Origin: Bimuria novae-zelandiae CBS 107.79
Lineage: Eukaryota > Ascomycota > Dothideomycetes > Pleosporales > Didymosphaeriaceae
Length of the DNA stretch: 64,000 nt
Assembly: GCA_010015655.1 (NCBI GenBank)
Contig: ML976745.1
Location: forward strand, 104,587 to 168,586
Direction: 5' to 3'
A program made the translations under genes and the position numbers. Shown piece after piece: positions 39,825 to 52,658 of this stretch. The notes beneath the pieces were generated by a model. That model was not told the DNA's origin. It saw only the letters and a program-made list of their open reading frames with translations, and ran no database searches. Each line of letters starts with the position of its first letter. The stretch's first letter is position 1.

Positions 39825-40040
39825 CTAATAGGCGATAATAAGATTATCTATATAGAAGAATATAATAATGCTATCCTTAATAAGGCAGCATGGCTCGTGG
39901 GGCACTGTTTTAAAGCCAATATCACGGAGCGTTAATGTGAACTCTCTTTGCCAGAGTAGTGGAGATATGCGCAGTCTATATAGTGCTTTGTGTAGTTTAA
40001 GGACTGTGCCTGCTCGCGAGTAGCCGCGAGGCATTCTCAT
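39825..40040 (-). pseudogene. Copia reverse-transcriptase fragment
   Basis: Uninterrupted 71-codon minus-strand stretch with VLKLHKALYRLRISPLLW, then EPCCLIKDSIIIFFYIDNLI. This matches the copia RT KALYGLRQSP-LWY and YVDD-I regions (YIDN here, one Asp-to-Asn). It is flanked by stops. Confidence 0.85.
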
Positions 40041-41561
40041 GTAGATTTCTCTGTCCAGCTTTGCATAGACAAACGCGTTAGTAACGTTGTGTTAGATAAG
40101 CTCTAAGTTAATACGAGCTATAATTACTATAAGCATGCAGAATAATTATCCTGTAAGTGTTACAGCGTAGGTTTCTTGTAAGGTAAGGTGCCACTATTAA
40201 TCGCCTCGCACTACCAGCCTTGCTTTGCATTTCTGCAATTAATAGTGTTTGTCGAATTTATAGGTATATACCTACATACAGTTAAGGATTTAATAGCCTG
40301 CTACCTTTACTAGAGCTACTGCGACCTCGCTCTAAGACTTTATTTCCTTGTGGCTTTATAGATAGGATCGTTCTGCTTCCTTCCATATATTATAAAGAGG
40401 GTGATCTTTAAGCTTGCTTTAGCATATAGGTGGCTCTAGAAGCACACTTCGATGTGGCTTCTTACCTAATATAATTATTTGTCAAAGCTACGCCTTATTA
40501 AGAGTCTTGCCTTTATATTTACCGCTGCTGCCAGCTTTAGTGCCTGCTATAAAGGCTACGGCTTATAGGCTTGTTTGCAACTGTCCTGTTTGCACTATTT
40601 ATAGTAGTATAGCTTAATTATCTCCTGCCATTAGTTGTGCAAGGAGTGTCACTAGTAGCGGTGTTAATAGAGGCGTTAGATATTCGTACCTAGCTCTCTT
40701 ATCTTGCCTGCACTTAGGAGCCTCTTCCTCTAGCGCTTTACTAATTGTCTTATCCTTAAAGAAGGACTTAGTGGCATGCTCTTGTTAAGGTAAGGGAGGT
40801 AACTCTACTAATCGCACCTAGGCTGCTATTTCTTCTAATATGCTGTGCATAAGGTTGTCTATTAAGTCTTTAGTTTTACCTAAGAATATAGTATCCTTAT
40901 TAAATATTACATCGCGAGTACTGATCGTCTTTGCTAGAGAGGGAATCTATATTCTCTAGATGTTGGTTAATCTGTAGCTAATAAGGTAGCTAATCCATGC
41001 TTTAGGGTTAAGCCTCTAAAGCCTACTTTTGTCACGTTTTATGTCGTTAGTTATCGCAAACGCTTTGCAGCCATATGCTTTTAGGTAAGCTTAATTAGGC
41101 TTCTTTAGTTAGGTAATAATGCCGTTCTAAAAAGCTACTATCATAAAGAACACTTTATATAGAGATCGCTATCGATTAGCGTAGTTTAGCGTTTAATTAT
41201 ACAAGTAGACTATAGTTTGGGTAATCTTAGGCCATATCTACCAAGGTAGGTTAGAGTTAAGTCGCATCGCGCGCGCTTTCTCCTTAATTACACCCCCTAA
41301 GCGTTTAGCTCCTCTATTTTGTGCTTAAGTATTAGGTGCTAAAGGCTTAATCTTAATACCTTACGCTAAGCACCACTTCTTAACGTTTACCTTAATAAAG
41401 AAGATCTTATTATTAGATTTAATTACTTTTACTATAATATTATATTATACTTCCATGAACCGCACAAAGGTGCTAAGTAATTTAATAATTAACCGTGCTA
41501 GGCGGTTATCCTTAAAGTAGAAGTCCCATGCAAAGCCAGAGAATTAGTTAGTAATTAGTAT

Positions 41562-41747
41562 TTAGCTCTTCTCTCTTGTTAAGCTATCTACTTTATAATC
41601 GTGAAAATCGATTGCGACTCGCTCGCCAGGACCTTCTGTTAGATCTCTAGCTTGCCGGCGTATTTGCCATTTCAGTTTTACTTTGCCGCAGGCATCACAC
41701 TTGACTATAGAGAGACCTTTAATCCTTACCCCCTTAGATTGCTGCAC
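41562..41747 (-). pseudogene. Copia GAG-pre-integrase/integrase fragment
   Basis: 61-codon minus-strand stretch with IVKCDACGKVKLKWQIRR and PGERVAIDFHDY: the C-x2-C of the pre-integrase zinc finger followed by the first Asp of the integrase core. It is flanked by stops. Confidence 0.7.
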
Positions 41748-43613
41748 GAGGTGTTCGAGGGCCTAAGGGCCTAGATAGCCTAATCGCTAGTGCCAGATCT
41801 ATGCGTTTGCCTTCTGCGGTCTTTGTTTAGTGCGTGTGTTAGTCTTATAAGTGGCGTGCGCAGCATTAGTAGGAATACTACCTACTAGCCTTATTCTATA
41901 TTCTAACACCTATTGTCTATGTAATTCTTAGAGTTCTGCTAGCATAGTATTATCTCTTCTCTTTAGAGTTGTTAGGTCTGCCCTTATGTCCCACTAAAGG
42001 CCTTACCTCTAGAGTAATCGGAACGATACAAGGTTGCAGAGCAAATTAGGGTAATAGGCTATATTATCTAGCTATATTATTCGATTGCCGCTTATACTTT
42101 ATATGTTAAGATAGACGCTTTCGTATCCTTTAATCTATATTTGTGTATTCCCTGCCTATATAAAGTCTCCTGGCGCCGGTGGCCGGTATAAGACAAAACG
42201 ATCGATGTCGTTAAAGACATGGCAGGTTGTGCCTAAATTAAGTATGGCTAAGTATCGTAATAGGTATATGTTTAATTTAGTGTGGAAAGATGCGGCGTTA
42301 AAGCTTGCTAGGATTTTAGTAATCTTGCGTCTATCTAGTTACTTATTATTAGCCTTAGTAATTTAAGTTAGAGTAGGAGTATGCAATAATTTAATTGTGG
42401 GTGCCTATAATCTAGCCCTCTTTATTATCCTTAGGCTTTCTTAAAGCGCAGGGTTATTCTCTAGCCTAAACTTAATTAGGGCAACCATGCTCGGCTTTAG
42501 CCTAAACTATTCTAGTTATTTGTCTGGGAAAGCGTAGAAGCAGTCTTATAGACTATAGCGTTGTTTATAAGCAGGGCACTTAAGGCCACTAGCTACTACT
42601 AGCTTATTATCTATAATCGCGGACCGCTTGGCTCTAGTACGTTAACTATTATTTTATTGTTTACAAGGTCTACCCTAATGTTTTAATGTTGCTACTTTAT
42701 CTATAAGAGAGGCGTCCCTGTCTGTAGCCTAGGTGGATTTACCACCGTTAGCGAGAGATGAACCTGCAGTAGCAAAAGCGCCCTTTTATTTACCCTCGAT
42801 CGGGTGCTGCAGGATTATGTAGTCTTAAAAGAGTTTTATTATATGCTTCTATAAGATAGCTGTATCCTTGCTTCTATATTACTGGAAAGTCGTTACCTAT
42901 ATAGGTGCGACATGGATAACTGCCTTTATAAAGTCTTCTTTAACTAAGTCTAGCCTTTAAAGCTCTAGGACCTAATTAGTCTCTGCTTTTATAGCTACAT
43001 AATCGTACTTAGATAGCTATATAGCCTATAATCTAGCTATTCTTATTAGCTTAAGGGCTTCTTAGTATCTTGCCCTTAATCGTCTATATTTGTCTTGCAG
43101 GTCTACCCTAACTATAATTATAAGGTTATTAATCTACTACCTAATTAATTAATCTAAGAGGTAGTAGTTGTTCTAGAGATGCGCAGAAACTGTTAATTAG
43201 ATAATAATAACTACTTAGTTTAGGCTAACCTATTCCTCTTAGTATTCGCGATCTATAATCTTGTATATTTCTAGCTATCCTTTGTGATAATTGCTATCGT
43301 CTTTGTATGCTTTCGCGCCTGCCGTCGATAGATGTAAGGGCATTGTTAGCATATTATTCGGATTCGCAGTTGTATACGCCGTGCTTGGCTGGTAGTTGCC
43401 TATCGCGGGAGGTATCGGCATTACGGGTTTCTGTCTTGGTTTATCTATCAGCGCTGGGTTGATAATGTTCCAGACCTTTAGGAATTAGGATTTTATTTTT
43501 AGCTAGTTTAGCCACGGTGTGTAGTTCGTGTAGTTAGTTAGGATTACTGTAGGATCTCTAAGGGTCGATAGGGCTATTGCAATTAGCTTGGCGGAGGTAA
43601 TAAGACTCTTAAT

Positions 43614-43836
43614 TATTAAATTTAATAGTATTCTGTCACTTTAAGATAATGCAATGATGAGAATTTGATAGATGTAATAATTAATTAATAATATTCGTGT
43701 TCTGTGTTCCTGGAATGCAGATGTGTGCGAGGCTCTAAATAAGTGCCGCTGCAGCGCTAGCCCTATTTAGAATAGTATAAAAGAGAGAGTGCTCCAGCCT
43801 TATATCCACAACAGATAGAGGCTATATAATCGGACA
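43614..43836 (-). repeat. 5' LTR of copia 38543-43836
   Basis: 223 bp, the more heavily RIPed LTR of the pair: its first bases read TATTAAATTT instead of TGTCAGATTT. Followed by the CTTAT target duplication. Confidence 0.88.
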
Positions 43837-46800
43837 CTTATAAGCGTTTTACTTAGCTCCTTAACGTCTTTACTTCGTGATTAATTGTTATACCGCTTTT
43901 TAAAATCTTAACTACGTCGTAAAAGTTCTATTTTAGCTTATAGTTTAGTAAACGCGCTAGTAGCTCTACTCCTAGTAGCTTTTCTTATAAGAAAATAAAA
44001 CTTTACTTTTTTACTAGCCTTACGCGTGTCCTCGAGACATCTCTAAAACTCTAAACTATAAATAGCTACTACTAGGTAAATTTCTTAATTTTATTTTTAA
44101 GTTCCTAGCTAATTCTCCTAAGCTATTAATAGTCTTAAGATTAACCCCTTATTAAAGAATAAAGTTTTTACTAAGGAAGTTATCCACTATGTACAGTAAT
44201 TAGCTTCTATATATATAGTTTACCTAAGTAAAAAAGTTAATTACGTTTTTCCTAGCAGCGGGCGTACTACCTCTTATATTAAGTACGCGAAGGACAGCGC
44301 TTACTATACTAAACTTATAAGTTTTATTTTTTAGGCTATGTATTTCTTACTTAACGCGTTAATAGGTCTAGCGCTTTATAACTAAGTAGAATTTTTTTAC
44401 TTAGATTATCTTTATCTAGCTAAAGGGTAAGAGGGACTAGCAAGCTAATAAGCTTAAAATAAATATTAGCTAGTTCGCTAAAGAGTAAGAGATAGTATTC
44501 GTAAATTTAAACGCACCCTAGCTAAGTCTACTAAGAATAATAAAGCTTTTAAGCTTAATTTAAATACTAGCTATATATTTACCTTAACTTACTTTATTTT
44601 ATAGTTAAGATAATCCCTAAATATAGCTTTAAGCTAAGTTTACTTCTTAACGTAATATATTTGCCTGAAATAGCTAGTAGTAAGTCCTATTTATCTAGCC
44701 TACCCTTTAAACCCTGTGTTAACCTATGCTTTTAGAAGAGCTCTTTAAGGGTAGCAACCTTAAGCCCTTTATTAAAAATACTTAAGTTCTAGAGCTATTT
44801 AGCTTATATGTTATAGCTTATTTAGAATTTATTTTACTAAATTATAGTAGCCTATTAAATAGTATACCTTTAGTCTCTTTTATCTAAGAAATATAATTAA
44901 TTACTCCCCTATTCCCTACTTCCTTACCCTATATCTAAATATTATTTAAGGCCTCAACTTTATATTAGGACAAGTTCTGCCCTAGGCATTCTAAGCTCTT
45001 ACTTTCTTATTCTTAGCCTATAGCGTAGGGCTTCCTACGCATATTTAATACAAGGCGTCTTTTAAATAAAATACTTTAGTAACCTACCTTATTTATTTTT
45101 ATAAGGAGTAGTATACTCCTCCTAGTAGTCTAGAACTTTATTATTTTAAAACTCTAAAACTAGTTCTTATATCCACTACTTATTATTTTACTATTTAATA
45201 AGGTACTATGTAACTTTATTAGAGCGAGAGCACGTTTCCTATATAATATCTTTTACTTTATACTCCTCCTCCCTATTCTAGAAAATAGCCTCTAGTTAGG
45301 AATTATTTACCCGTTGGCTAGGCAACAGATCCCTAGGGTGTAACCTTAGCCTATCTATGTAAAATACTAGGTATATCTTTAGAGGTACGTCTAGCTTTAC
45401 TATATAAATTTTAATTACCCTTTTAATTATAAACTTTTTATTCTTTAAATCTAGTTTCTTACTTAGTTATAGGTTAGACAGGTAGTCTTTATACTTCAAC
45501 TATACTTTATTTTTAACCCTTAGAATTAGGGTATCCTTATAGCGATAGTTTACTTAGACCTCCTATTCTTACTACGCATTAGTCAACTTCGCCTACATAA
45601 AGTTAAATACGATACAGAATTTCTCTATTATATTCTAAGTAGTAGCTATTAGGTTTATTCTTCTCTTTTAATCTAAGGCTTCCTCTTTATTATAGAAAAG
45701 TTATATAGGATCAACGTTATACCCGTGCTAGAGAAAGAATAGGCTTACGCTTATAAATATTATTACGTACCCTTCAATTATAATTTATATAATTAAGAGC
45801 TATTAGGCCTAGTCTAATTTGTCTTATTTATAATATACCTTTAAGATCTACTCTAGCACTAAGTTTATACGTTTTATTTAATTATTAGTTTATAAGTGTT
45901 TAGCTATAGAAAGTCTTTAATTTATACTTATCCTAAAGTATAGCTTTATTTAAAAGTTGCTAATAAAATACGCTCCCTAATCTAAGACTATAAAATTAAC
46001 GAGAAAATATTACACTACCTAAAGCTTTAAGGAAGCGTTAACTATTATTAAGACTAATAAATTTAGTATGGCTACTACTAAGAGGTCTTTACTAAACTAG
46101 TCTACCACTACTAAAATATATTAGCAAACTCTACTTTTTAAAAAGCCTATAATAAAGTTTATAAAGAGGTCTATCTATCCCTTTTTTAGTATAAGTAAAA
46201 GTATAAGTAGCGCTTACTTTAGCTTTCGCTAAGGCTTTATCCTATAGTAAACATTATAATTCTAGACGTACCTTTAGATGTAGTCTAACATCCTAAGGAA
46301 GAAAAAGTCTTAGGCTAAAATCTTATATATATTCTCCCTCCTAGAATAGCCTAAGGTTAGCAGGGTATGTACCGTGGCTATTAAATAAGTACGTAGCGGT
46401 TCTAAATTAGGTACTTAGCGGTGTCCTCTATAGTAGAGGAATCCGGCGCTATCTATTTAGTACTCTAAGATTGCCACCTTAATCTTTAGTATTAATAGGA
46501 ATTACCTTTATTCTTTCTAGAACGTAGTTTTTGCAGCGCGAAATTTCTTATTAAAAGTATAAGCTTTTACTTTTACTTATAATATTTTTAATTAGCGGGT
46601 GCCCCTATCTAGCCTAGTTAAGGCTAGGCTACTAAATTATTTAGTGTAAATATTTTTATCTCTTTACTTTAAAATAAAAAAATTTTATTTAAGTTATTTA
46701 ACCTAAATAGTACTTTCAGTGCCTTAGCTTTAGTTAGTGCATAGCTTTTCGTAACCGTGGTCCTTATGCGTTTAGGCAAGTCTAAGTAGAAATCTTTAAT

Positions 46801-49800
46801 AAGTTTTTATTGTTAAAACGCCTTATAGCTATTATTAGTTAAGATCTATATTAATAATTACACCTTCTAAGACTTTAACATTTTATTATTTATTTTTATA
46901 AATAAATTCTACTTCTTGCGCGATAGCACGTCTACTTTAAAATTTACTAACTTTAGGTAGTAAATAAACGTTATATTCATATTACTTAAAAGTCTATAAC
47001 TAGTAGATATACTGCTTTCTAAGTTTTTTCTTTTCTACGAAGTAAGTAAGGTTTTTATAGTCTGTATATACTGTTAGGTACTTTATGGCCTAACACATAT
47101 AATCCTACTCCTCTATACACTTTACTACCACTAATATCTCCTTATTATAAATCGCGTAATTGCATTCTGCGGGGCCATTTTTAGTAGAGAAGTATACTAC
47201 AGGCCTAAGTATACCCTTTTAATTATACTAAAAAAAGTAACTTTTTATAAACTATCTTAACGCGTCCGTTTCTAGGACAGAGTCCTTATTAAGGTTAAAG
47301 TAAGCTAGGACTAGCTTTATAATAAAGACTTTTTTTAGGAAGTTAAACGTATACTACTACTCTTATTCTTATTAAAACTTTACGCTCTTTTTAATAAGTT
47401 TAGTAAAAAAGATTATAATTTTAAAGAAATTTTTAATAAATTAGTAATAAAACTTTATACTCCTTTAACTAAGGTAGGCGCTACTTACTCCTAAATAGTT
47501 TTAACTTTTTTAGGGTCTCTGCTTACGCCTTTACCTATAGTAATAATAAATCCTAGATATTTAGTTTTTTTAACGTAGAATTCTAACTTCTTAATATTAA
47601 GCTATAGTCTCGCACCTACTAGCTTCTAGATTACTATATAGACCTTCTCTATATAATCTCTTCTCGACCCTAAGGAAAAGATTAGGACGTTATCTATATA
47701 CGTAGAGTAGAATTTGTCTAGGTGCTCCCTTAGTACCTAGTTTATATATTACTAAAATATGCTAGGTACGTTTGCTAATCTAAATAGAACTACTAGCTAT
47801 TTATAAAAACTAAATTAGGTCTAAAAGGTAGTCTTTTACTCTTCTCTTTTCGCGATATAGAGTTTATAAAACGCCTAAATTATATCTAGCTTAGAAAACT
47901 ATTTCGCCTTTACTAGTAATTAGAGTCTCTTACTAATTAAATATAATAAGTACTAGTCTTTCTTGAAGAGAGCGTTTAGCGCTTAATAGTCTATATAAAC
48001 TTTAGTCTACTACTAGGTTTTTTAGTAAATAACACTAGCGTAGCTACGCTAAATTTACTAACTTAAATAAAATTATATTTTAATTACTTTATTAGCTTCT
48101 TTTTAGGTACTAGGAGTTCCTCTCTTAATATATTATAAAAGGGGCTATAGGGAATCTCTAGAGTAGTACTATCTTTTTTTATTAGTAAGATAAAATAGTT
48201 AATATCTATACTTTAATAAGGGGATAAGTAGTCTATCTGTTCTTTTAAAAATACTTTTTAAAGATCTTTAAACTCCTTTAAAAGTGCCTCCTTTAAGTTT
48301 ATTTTAGGTTTTAAGGTTAATGCCTTTTAAATATCCTTTAGTAACGCTATAAAAACCTTTAACTTATTTTATAACTTTTAATTTTTTAATTAACGCTAAT
48401 AGGGCATCTATAGTTACTTTTTATAAATTTTAGGGCGCTAATTTCCCTTCTTTATTTTTAATGCGTACCTTAGTCTTTTTTATCGAAATAGACTTCTTAG
48501 CTAAGGCTACGCTAATATAATTCCAAGTTAGCTATAATTTACTTAAAATTATATTATACTCTTCTTCTCCTTTAGAGATTTATAACTAACACTGTTCTAT
48601 ATAGCCTTCTATGTCGATCTCCACCTCTATAGTCTAACTTATATATAAGACGTAGCTATTTACTATAAAGATTTTAATCTTCCTTTTTAGGTTATTTCGC
48701 TTTAGGCCTGCCTTTTAGATAAATTTCTTAGAAATAAGCCCGTACGTTAAGCATCTAGAATTAATTATTATAGATATAAACGTAGTGTTATTTACTAGTA
48801 TATATATAGTAATTAGTGTTAAATCTAGCTATTTTCTTTAAAAGTTATTATAACTTATTTTAAGATTCTTACTTGGCTTTTTCTTCTCCCGTTCGCGTCT
48901 TTAGGCGAGAGAACTTAGTTTTTTAACTTTTTACTAATAATATTTTTTATAAAGTTATTTATTTTTGCCTTTAACTAGCTAGCCTAAGTTTTAATTAGCC
49001 TCTAAGCTAGTAAAAGGGAGCACTAACTTGTATAGTACCTTTTCTTACTATAATAAAAATAGGCGCCTTTTTTACCTCGCGTCTAGAGTACGCTCTTAGA
49101 TATCTATATGGCCTCTTCGCGCTTACTTTCTCCTCTAGGCTTTCGCTACGGGGCCCTTTTCGTTTTAACCTAGGAAGTAGGCTCCTAATTTATAGTATTA
49201 TTTATAAATACTTTTTCTTAGTGTCGCGATTATTATAAGTAGTTCTAAAATAGGTTTTTTTTATAGAGGCTACCTAGTCCTATAGCCTCTTGAGGTCTAA
49301 TTCTAGCCTACCTCTATACTAATTATGTAGTCCTAGAGGCTCTTTTATATAGCTTATTAGTAGATAACTTTTAATATTTTTTTATTATTTATTTCTCTAG
49401 CTTTTATAGCTAATTAGTTAAATAACATATTAAAGTTACTTAACTTTATCGCTCTTTATTAGAGCCTATAAAGTTTATTCTAGGCGATTACTTCCTTTAT
49501 TAGGTTTTAGAATAAGTTTTTTTCAAAATGCCTAAAATTCTCTTATAGAATAACTAGGACTTCTTTTAATATATACTAGGCTATTAGAGGCCGCGCGTCC
49601 GTTTAGGCAACTTATAATATACTCTAAAAAGTCTTTAAAGACCTTTTTATTTTCTTAAATCTTATAGTCTATTTACGCTTACTAAATACGCTATTAGTTT
49701 TATTGTTTTTAAATAGAGTTAAATCTACTACTTTAGGCTACTAAGAAGCTACGCGTTTACTACTTTAAGTAGCTAGTACTTAACTTAAACTTACTTAAGC

Positions 49801-49935
49801 TATAAGTAATAATTAGCTTATTATTTAAATAATTTATATAATTATCTCCGCGCTTAGAAATAAGGATAGTGTTAAATGGGCTCTTTTAGCTAGCTACTTA
49901 TAGGATAAGCACTTAAGTAGTAAGAGTAAGAGTAG

Positions 49936-50122
49936 TGTACGGTGTGCACAGCGTACGGGTGGTAGGGGTGGGCAATAACATCTGGTTCTTGCTTGTCTTG
50001 TTCGTCGTACGGACGAAAAGGAGAATATGTACATGTTCGCGCACGGCCGTTCGCGCACGTGCACGCGCATCCTTCTCGCGCGATAACTAGTATTCCGATC
50101 GTAACGCTGCTGCGTACGGACA
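49936..50122. repeat. GC-rich un-RIPed islet, possible solo LTR
   Basis: 187 bp with high GC (many CGCG and GCACGTGC motifs) between AT-rich flanks inside the gypsy element. It starts TGTACGGTGTGC and ends CGTACGGACA. The flanking pentamers AGTAG and GATAG differ at two sites, so the LTR reading is tentative. Confidence 0.4.
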
Positions 50123-50648
50123 GATAGAGTAAAAGTACTTATTATAGGTATTAGTCCTTTTACTATTCCCTTATCTCGCTCCCCTTCTTTAGGTAAAGAA
50201 TAGTTTTCTACAGTACTTTTATCTTACTTATTACCTATAATGATGCTAGAGTCCTCTTATTTTATAAGGTGCTAGATGTAGCGTATTTACTCCCCTTAAG
50301 TAGGTAGGTTATACCCTTTTTATAATAGTTCTGTATAAAGTCTATCTTCTACAGAGGCTTTTCCTAAACTATCTATAATAAGGCCGCGTGTTCGTGTAAC
50401 CTATGCTCCTAATTATAAGTATGTGTCCTTAATAAAGAACTTAGCCTACCCTTTTATATTCTATTTTATCTAATTAAGCGCCTATTAGGATCTTTATCTT
50501 CTTAATTACTTACTAAGGGAGAGCTTAGTTTTCCTTTTAAGTTATAGCTCTTACTTAAAACTACTACTCTATTTAGTAATTAGTAAAATAGAAGAGATAG
50601 TTATCCCGTAATAATTACTTTTAAAAAAGAATAAATAATTAAATTTAA

Positions 50649-50889
50649 TATAAGGGACCTTTAGGCCTGGAGGACTTAAGATACTAAAAGAATATAAATA
50701 AATTTAATAAGGAGTTTACGTAGCTTCTCTCTACGCTATATATATAGCTTCTAGATAAAAAAGACTAACTTTAAAGGGGCTAGGTCTATTTCCTAATATT
50801 TTAGAAGTATTTTAGTAGCTCTTAGAGTTGCTTAAGACTTAGGCTACGAGGTTTCTTAGCCGAGTACTTTAGAGACCTAGCCTCTAACA
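50649..50889 (-). repeat. 5' LTR of gypsy element 37997-50889
   Basis: 241 bp copy of the LTR at 37997-38237, more heavily RIPed, followed by the AGTAT target duplication. Confidence 0.85.
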
Positions 50890-51736
50890 AGTATAGCTAC
50901 GTAGGTATCTTTATATAGCTATTATAAGTCGCCGCGAACGACAAGTTATATTTTAAATTAATAGAGGTAACTATCCTTCTTAAACTTATATATAAATATT
51001 CATATTAGGGGTAGTACCTTTACGTTAGCAGTCTTTACTATTTATATTACTTTAGTAAAGTAGTTTTTACCTTAGATCTCGCGATACTTTTTTTATATAG
51101 CATATCTAAACTACTTTCTAAATTAATAGTAATTTGGCTTTCAATATAATTATAGAGCTCTTAGAATTTAGGTGTAATATATTTTTATTATTAGCTTAGC
51201 CTTTAAGGTAGTTAAGAAAGCCTTAAGGTAGTTACTAACTAATTCTTTATATTAGATAGCATAAGAGTGCTATCTTTTAAGTTCTTAAAGATTAGTATTT
51301 TATTATATACGTTATAAGTCTTTAATAATATTCTCTATGCTAAGGTTACGATTTCGGCGTCTAAGAGCGTTATATTAATATTAATCTAGTGTATAGCCTT
51401 TAAGCTAGGTAGCTAAGAGCTCCTATTAATTTAATAAACCTAACACTAAGTATTCTAGAGTAAATAAGCTTTTACTAGATTATTCTAATTAACTTAGCTC
51501 TATTTAGTTAATATCTTTACCTTTTATATATAACTAGAGAGCGTAAGTATTTCTTAGATTTATTATTAACGATATTATTAAATAATTAGTAATTCTTTAA
51601 TTATAATATTATTAGATTTATGTTATTCTAAAAATGCTAGAAGCTTAATAACTTTTTTAATAAGTAATTCTTATACGTAGCCTTAAGGTCCCTTATAGAA
51701 TCTTATAGTATTAAATACTACGCCTTAGGTGCGTAT

Positions 51737-51890
51737 TGTTAGGATCCCAGGTTTAACGGAACGACATCAGATACTTTATAACGAAAGGTGGCGCTATTGT
51801 CCTACTAAGGATTATGTAATGTTCCACGATGTCCCACACGCCAAGATCATGGAACATTAGGATCACGTGACTGTACCATAGGATCCTACA
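51737..51890. repeat. Partly un-RIPed LTR-like block
   Basis: 154 bp starting TGTTAGGATCC and ending GGATCCTACA (near-inverted ends), with flanks CGTAT and TGTAT that differ by one transition. Related motifs (ATAGGAT, ATCACGT) continue to the right toward a TATATATATAGG stretch at about 51.95 kb, so the true element may be longer. Termini resemble those of the solo LTR at 20486. Confidence 0.45.
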
Positions 51891-52161
51891 TGTATCACGT
51901 TTAGAATAGTATGGAACTATAGGATATCATAGGATTAGTTATATATATAGGAACGCTAAGTATGGTCCTTCTATACTTATATTTAACCTAAATTATTAAT
52001 CTATTGTTTAAATTATATTTTAGTTTTAATTAATTTATTTATATTCGCGAACTACTTTTAATACTAATAACTTTATTAATACGCGTAAGCTATTAATAAC
52101 CCTTTCTTGCTTTAGAAGTACTCCGGTCCGAGAACTAATCTTGGCCTCTTTGGGACCAGCT

Positions 52162-52658
52162 TGTTACAAGGTGCTCTACGTACCTAAGCCTAGTCTAGGT
52201 TAGGGGAGGATAGGTTAAGGATAAAGCGTCTTATAAATATTTAATAGTTAAAAGCTAGAGATAACTACAAGATAGATTTTAAGAATAATTTAATTTTATA
52301 ATAAACTATAGAATAACTAACTAGGAGATTTACTAATCTGTTATAGAAGATATACTCGTAGTATATTAAGTTAACTATAAGGAGTAGGAGAAGTATAGAG
52401 AAATTATTAGACTATATACTATTTATTTTAGTTCTTACTATTATTAGAATTACTATTATAGTCCTGCTAAGCCCTATAGTCCCTTAGACTTTCGTAGTCC
52501 CTCGGACTTCTCGCTTAGGCAGGACTTTGTTACGTAACTACTAACCTAAGGTGCCCCGCGCTTCTTTATGTTCCCTTTATTTCGTTCCTTCGCTGGCCGC
52601 TGTCCTGTAGGCGTCTTCGTCTGGTATCCTTGCCTTTGAGGTTTCCAAGATCGTAATA
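52162..52658. repeat. Solo LTR related to the 54924 gypsy family
   Basis: 497 bp from TGTTACAAGG to TCGTAATA (originally TAACA, RIP C-to-T), with exact target duplication CAGCT (52157-52161 and 52659-52663). Its later half is similar to the LTR at 54924-55375 (shared TAGTCC...GGGACTT-like and GCCCCGCGC blocks) but clearly diverged, so it comes from a related family. Confidence 0.75.

Larger units (their letters stand above)
38543..43836 (-). mobile_element. Ty1/copia retrotransposon, full length, lightly RIPed
   Basis: 5294 bp with 223-bp LTRs at 38543-38765 and 43614-43836 and exact target duplication CTTAT (38538-38542, 43837-43841). LTR ends are TGTCAGATT and AATCGGACA (inverted). The two LTRs align without gaps and differ at 15 positions, all transitions. 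A minus-strand polypurine tract (AAGGGGGTG) precedes the left LTR, giving minus orientation. Recognisable minus-strand coding: integrase zinc-finger/core start near 41562-41747 and RT at 39825-40040. The moderate number of stops suggests a later or milder RIP exposure than its gypsy host. Confidence 0.9.
37997..50889 (-). mobile_element. Ty3/gypsy retrotransposon with nested copia, minus orientation
   Basis: LTRs of 241 bp (37997-38237 and 50649-50889), TGTAAGGGGG...CCTCTAACA, and exact target duplication AGTAT (37992-37996 and 50890-50894). A long minus-strand polypurine tract (C-run on the plus strand at 38241-38256) abuts the left LTR, so this is the 3' end. Minus-strand RT is recognisable at 47.67-48.0 kb: FSKLDII-AFYKLRIAK, then YIDNVLIFS (YVDD-type with RIP change). 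Integrase lies toward 45-46 kb and gag toward 49-49.8 kb (approximate). Everything is full of stops. The copia at 38543-43836 sits in its 3' part; without it the element is about 7.6 kb. Confidence 0.85.
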
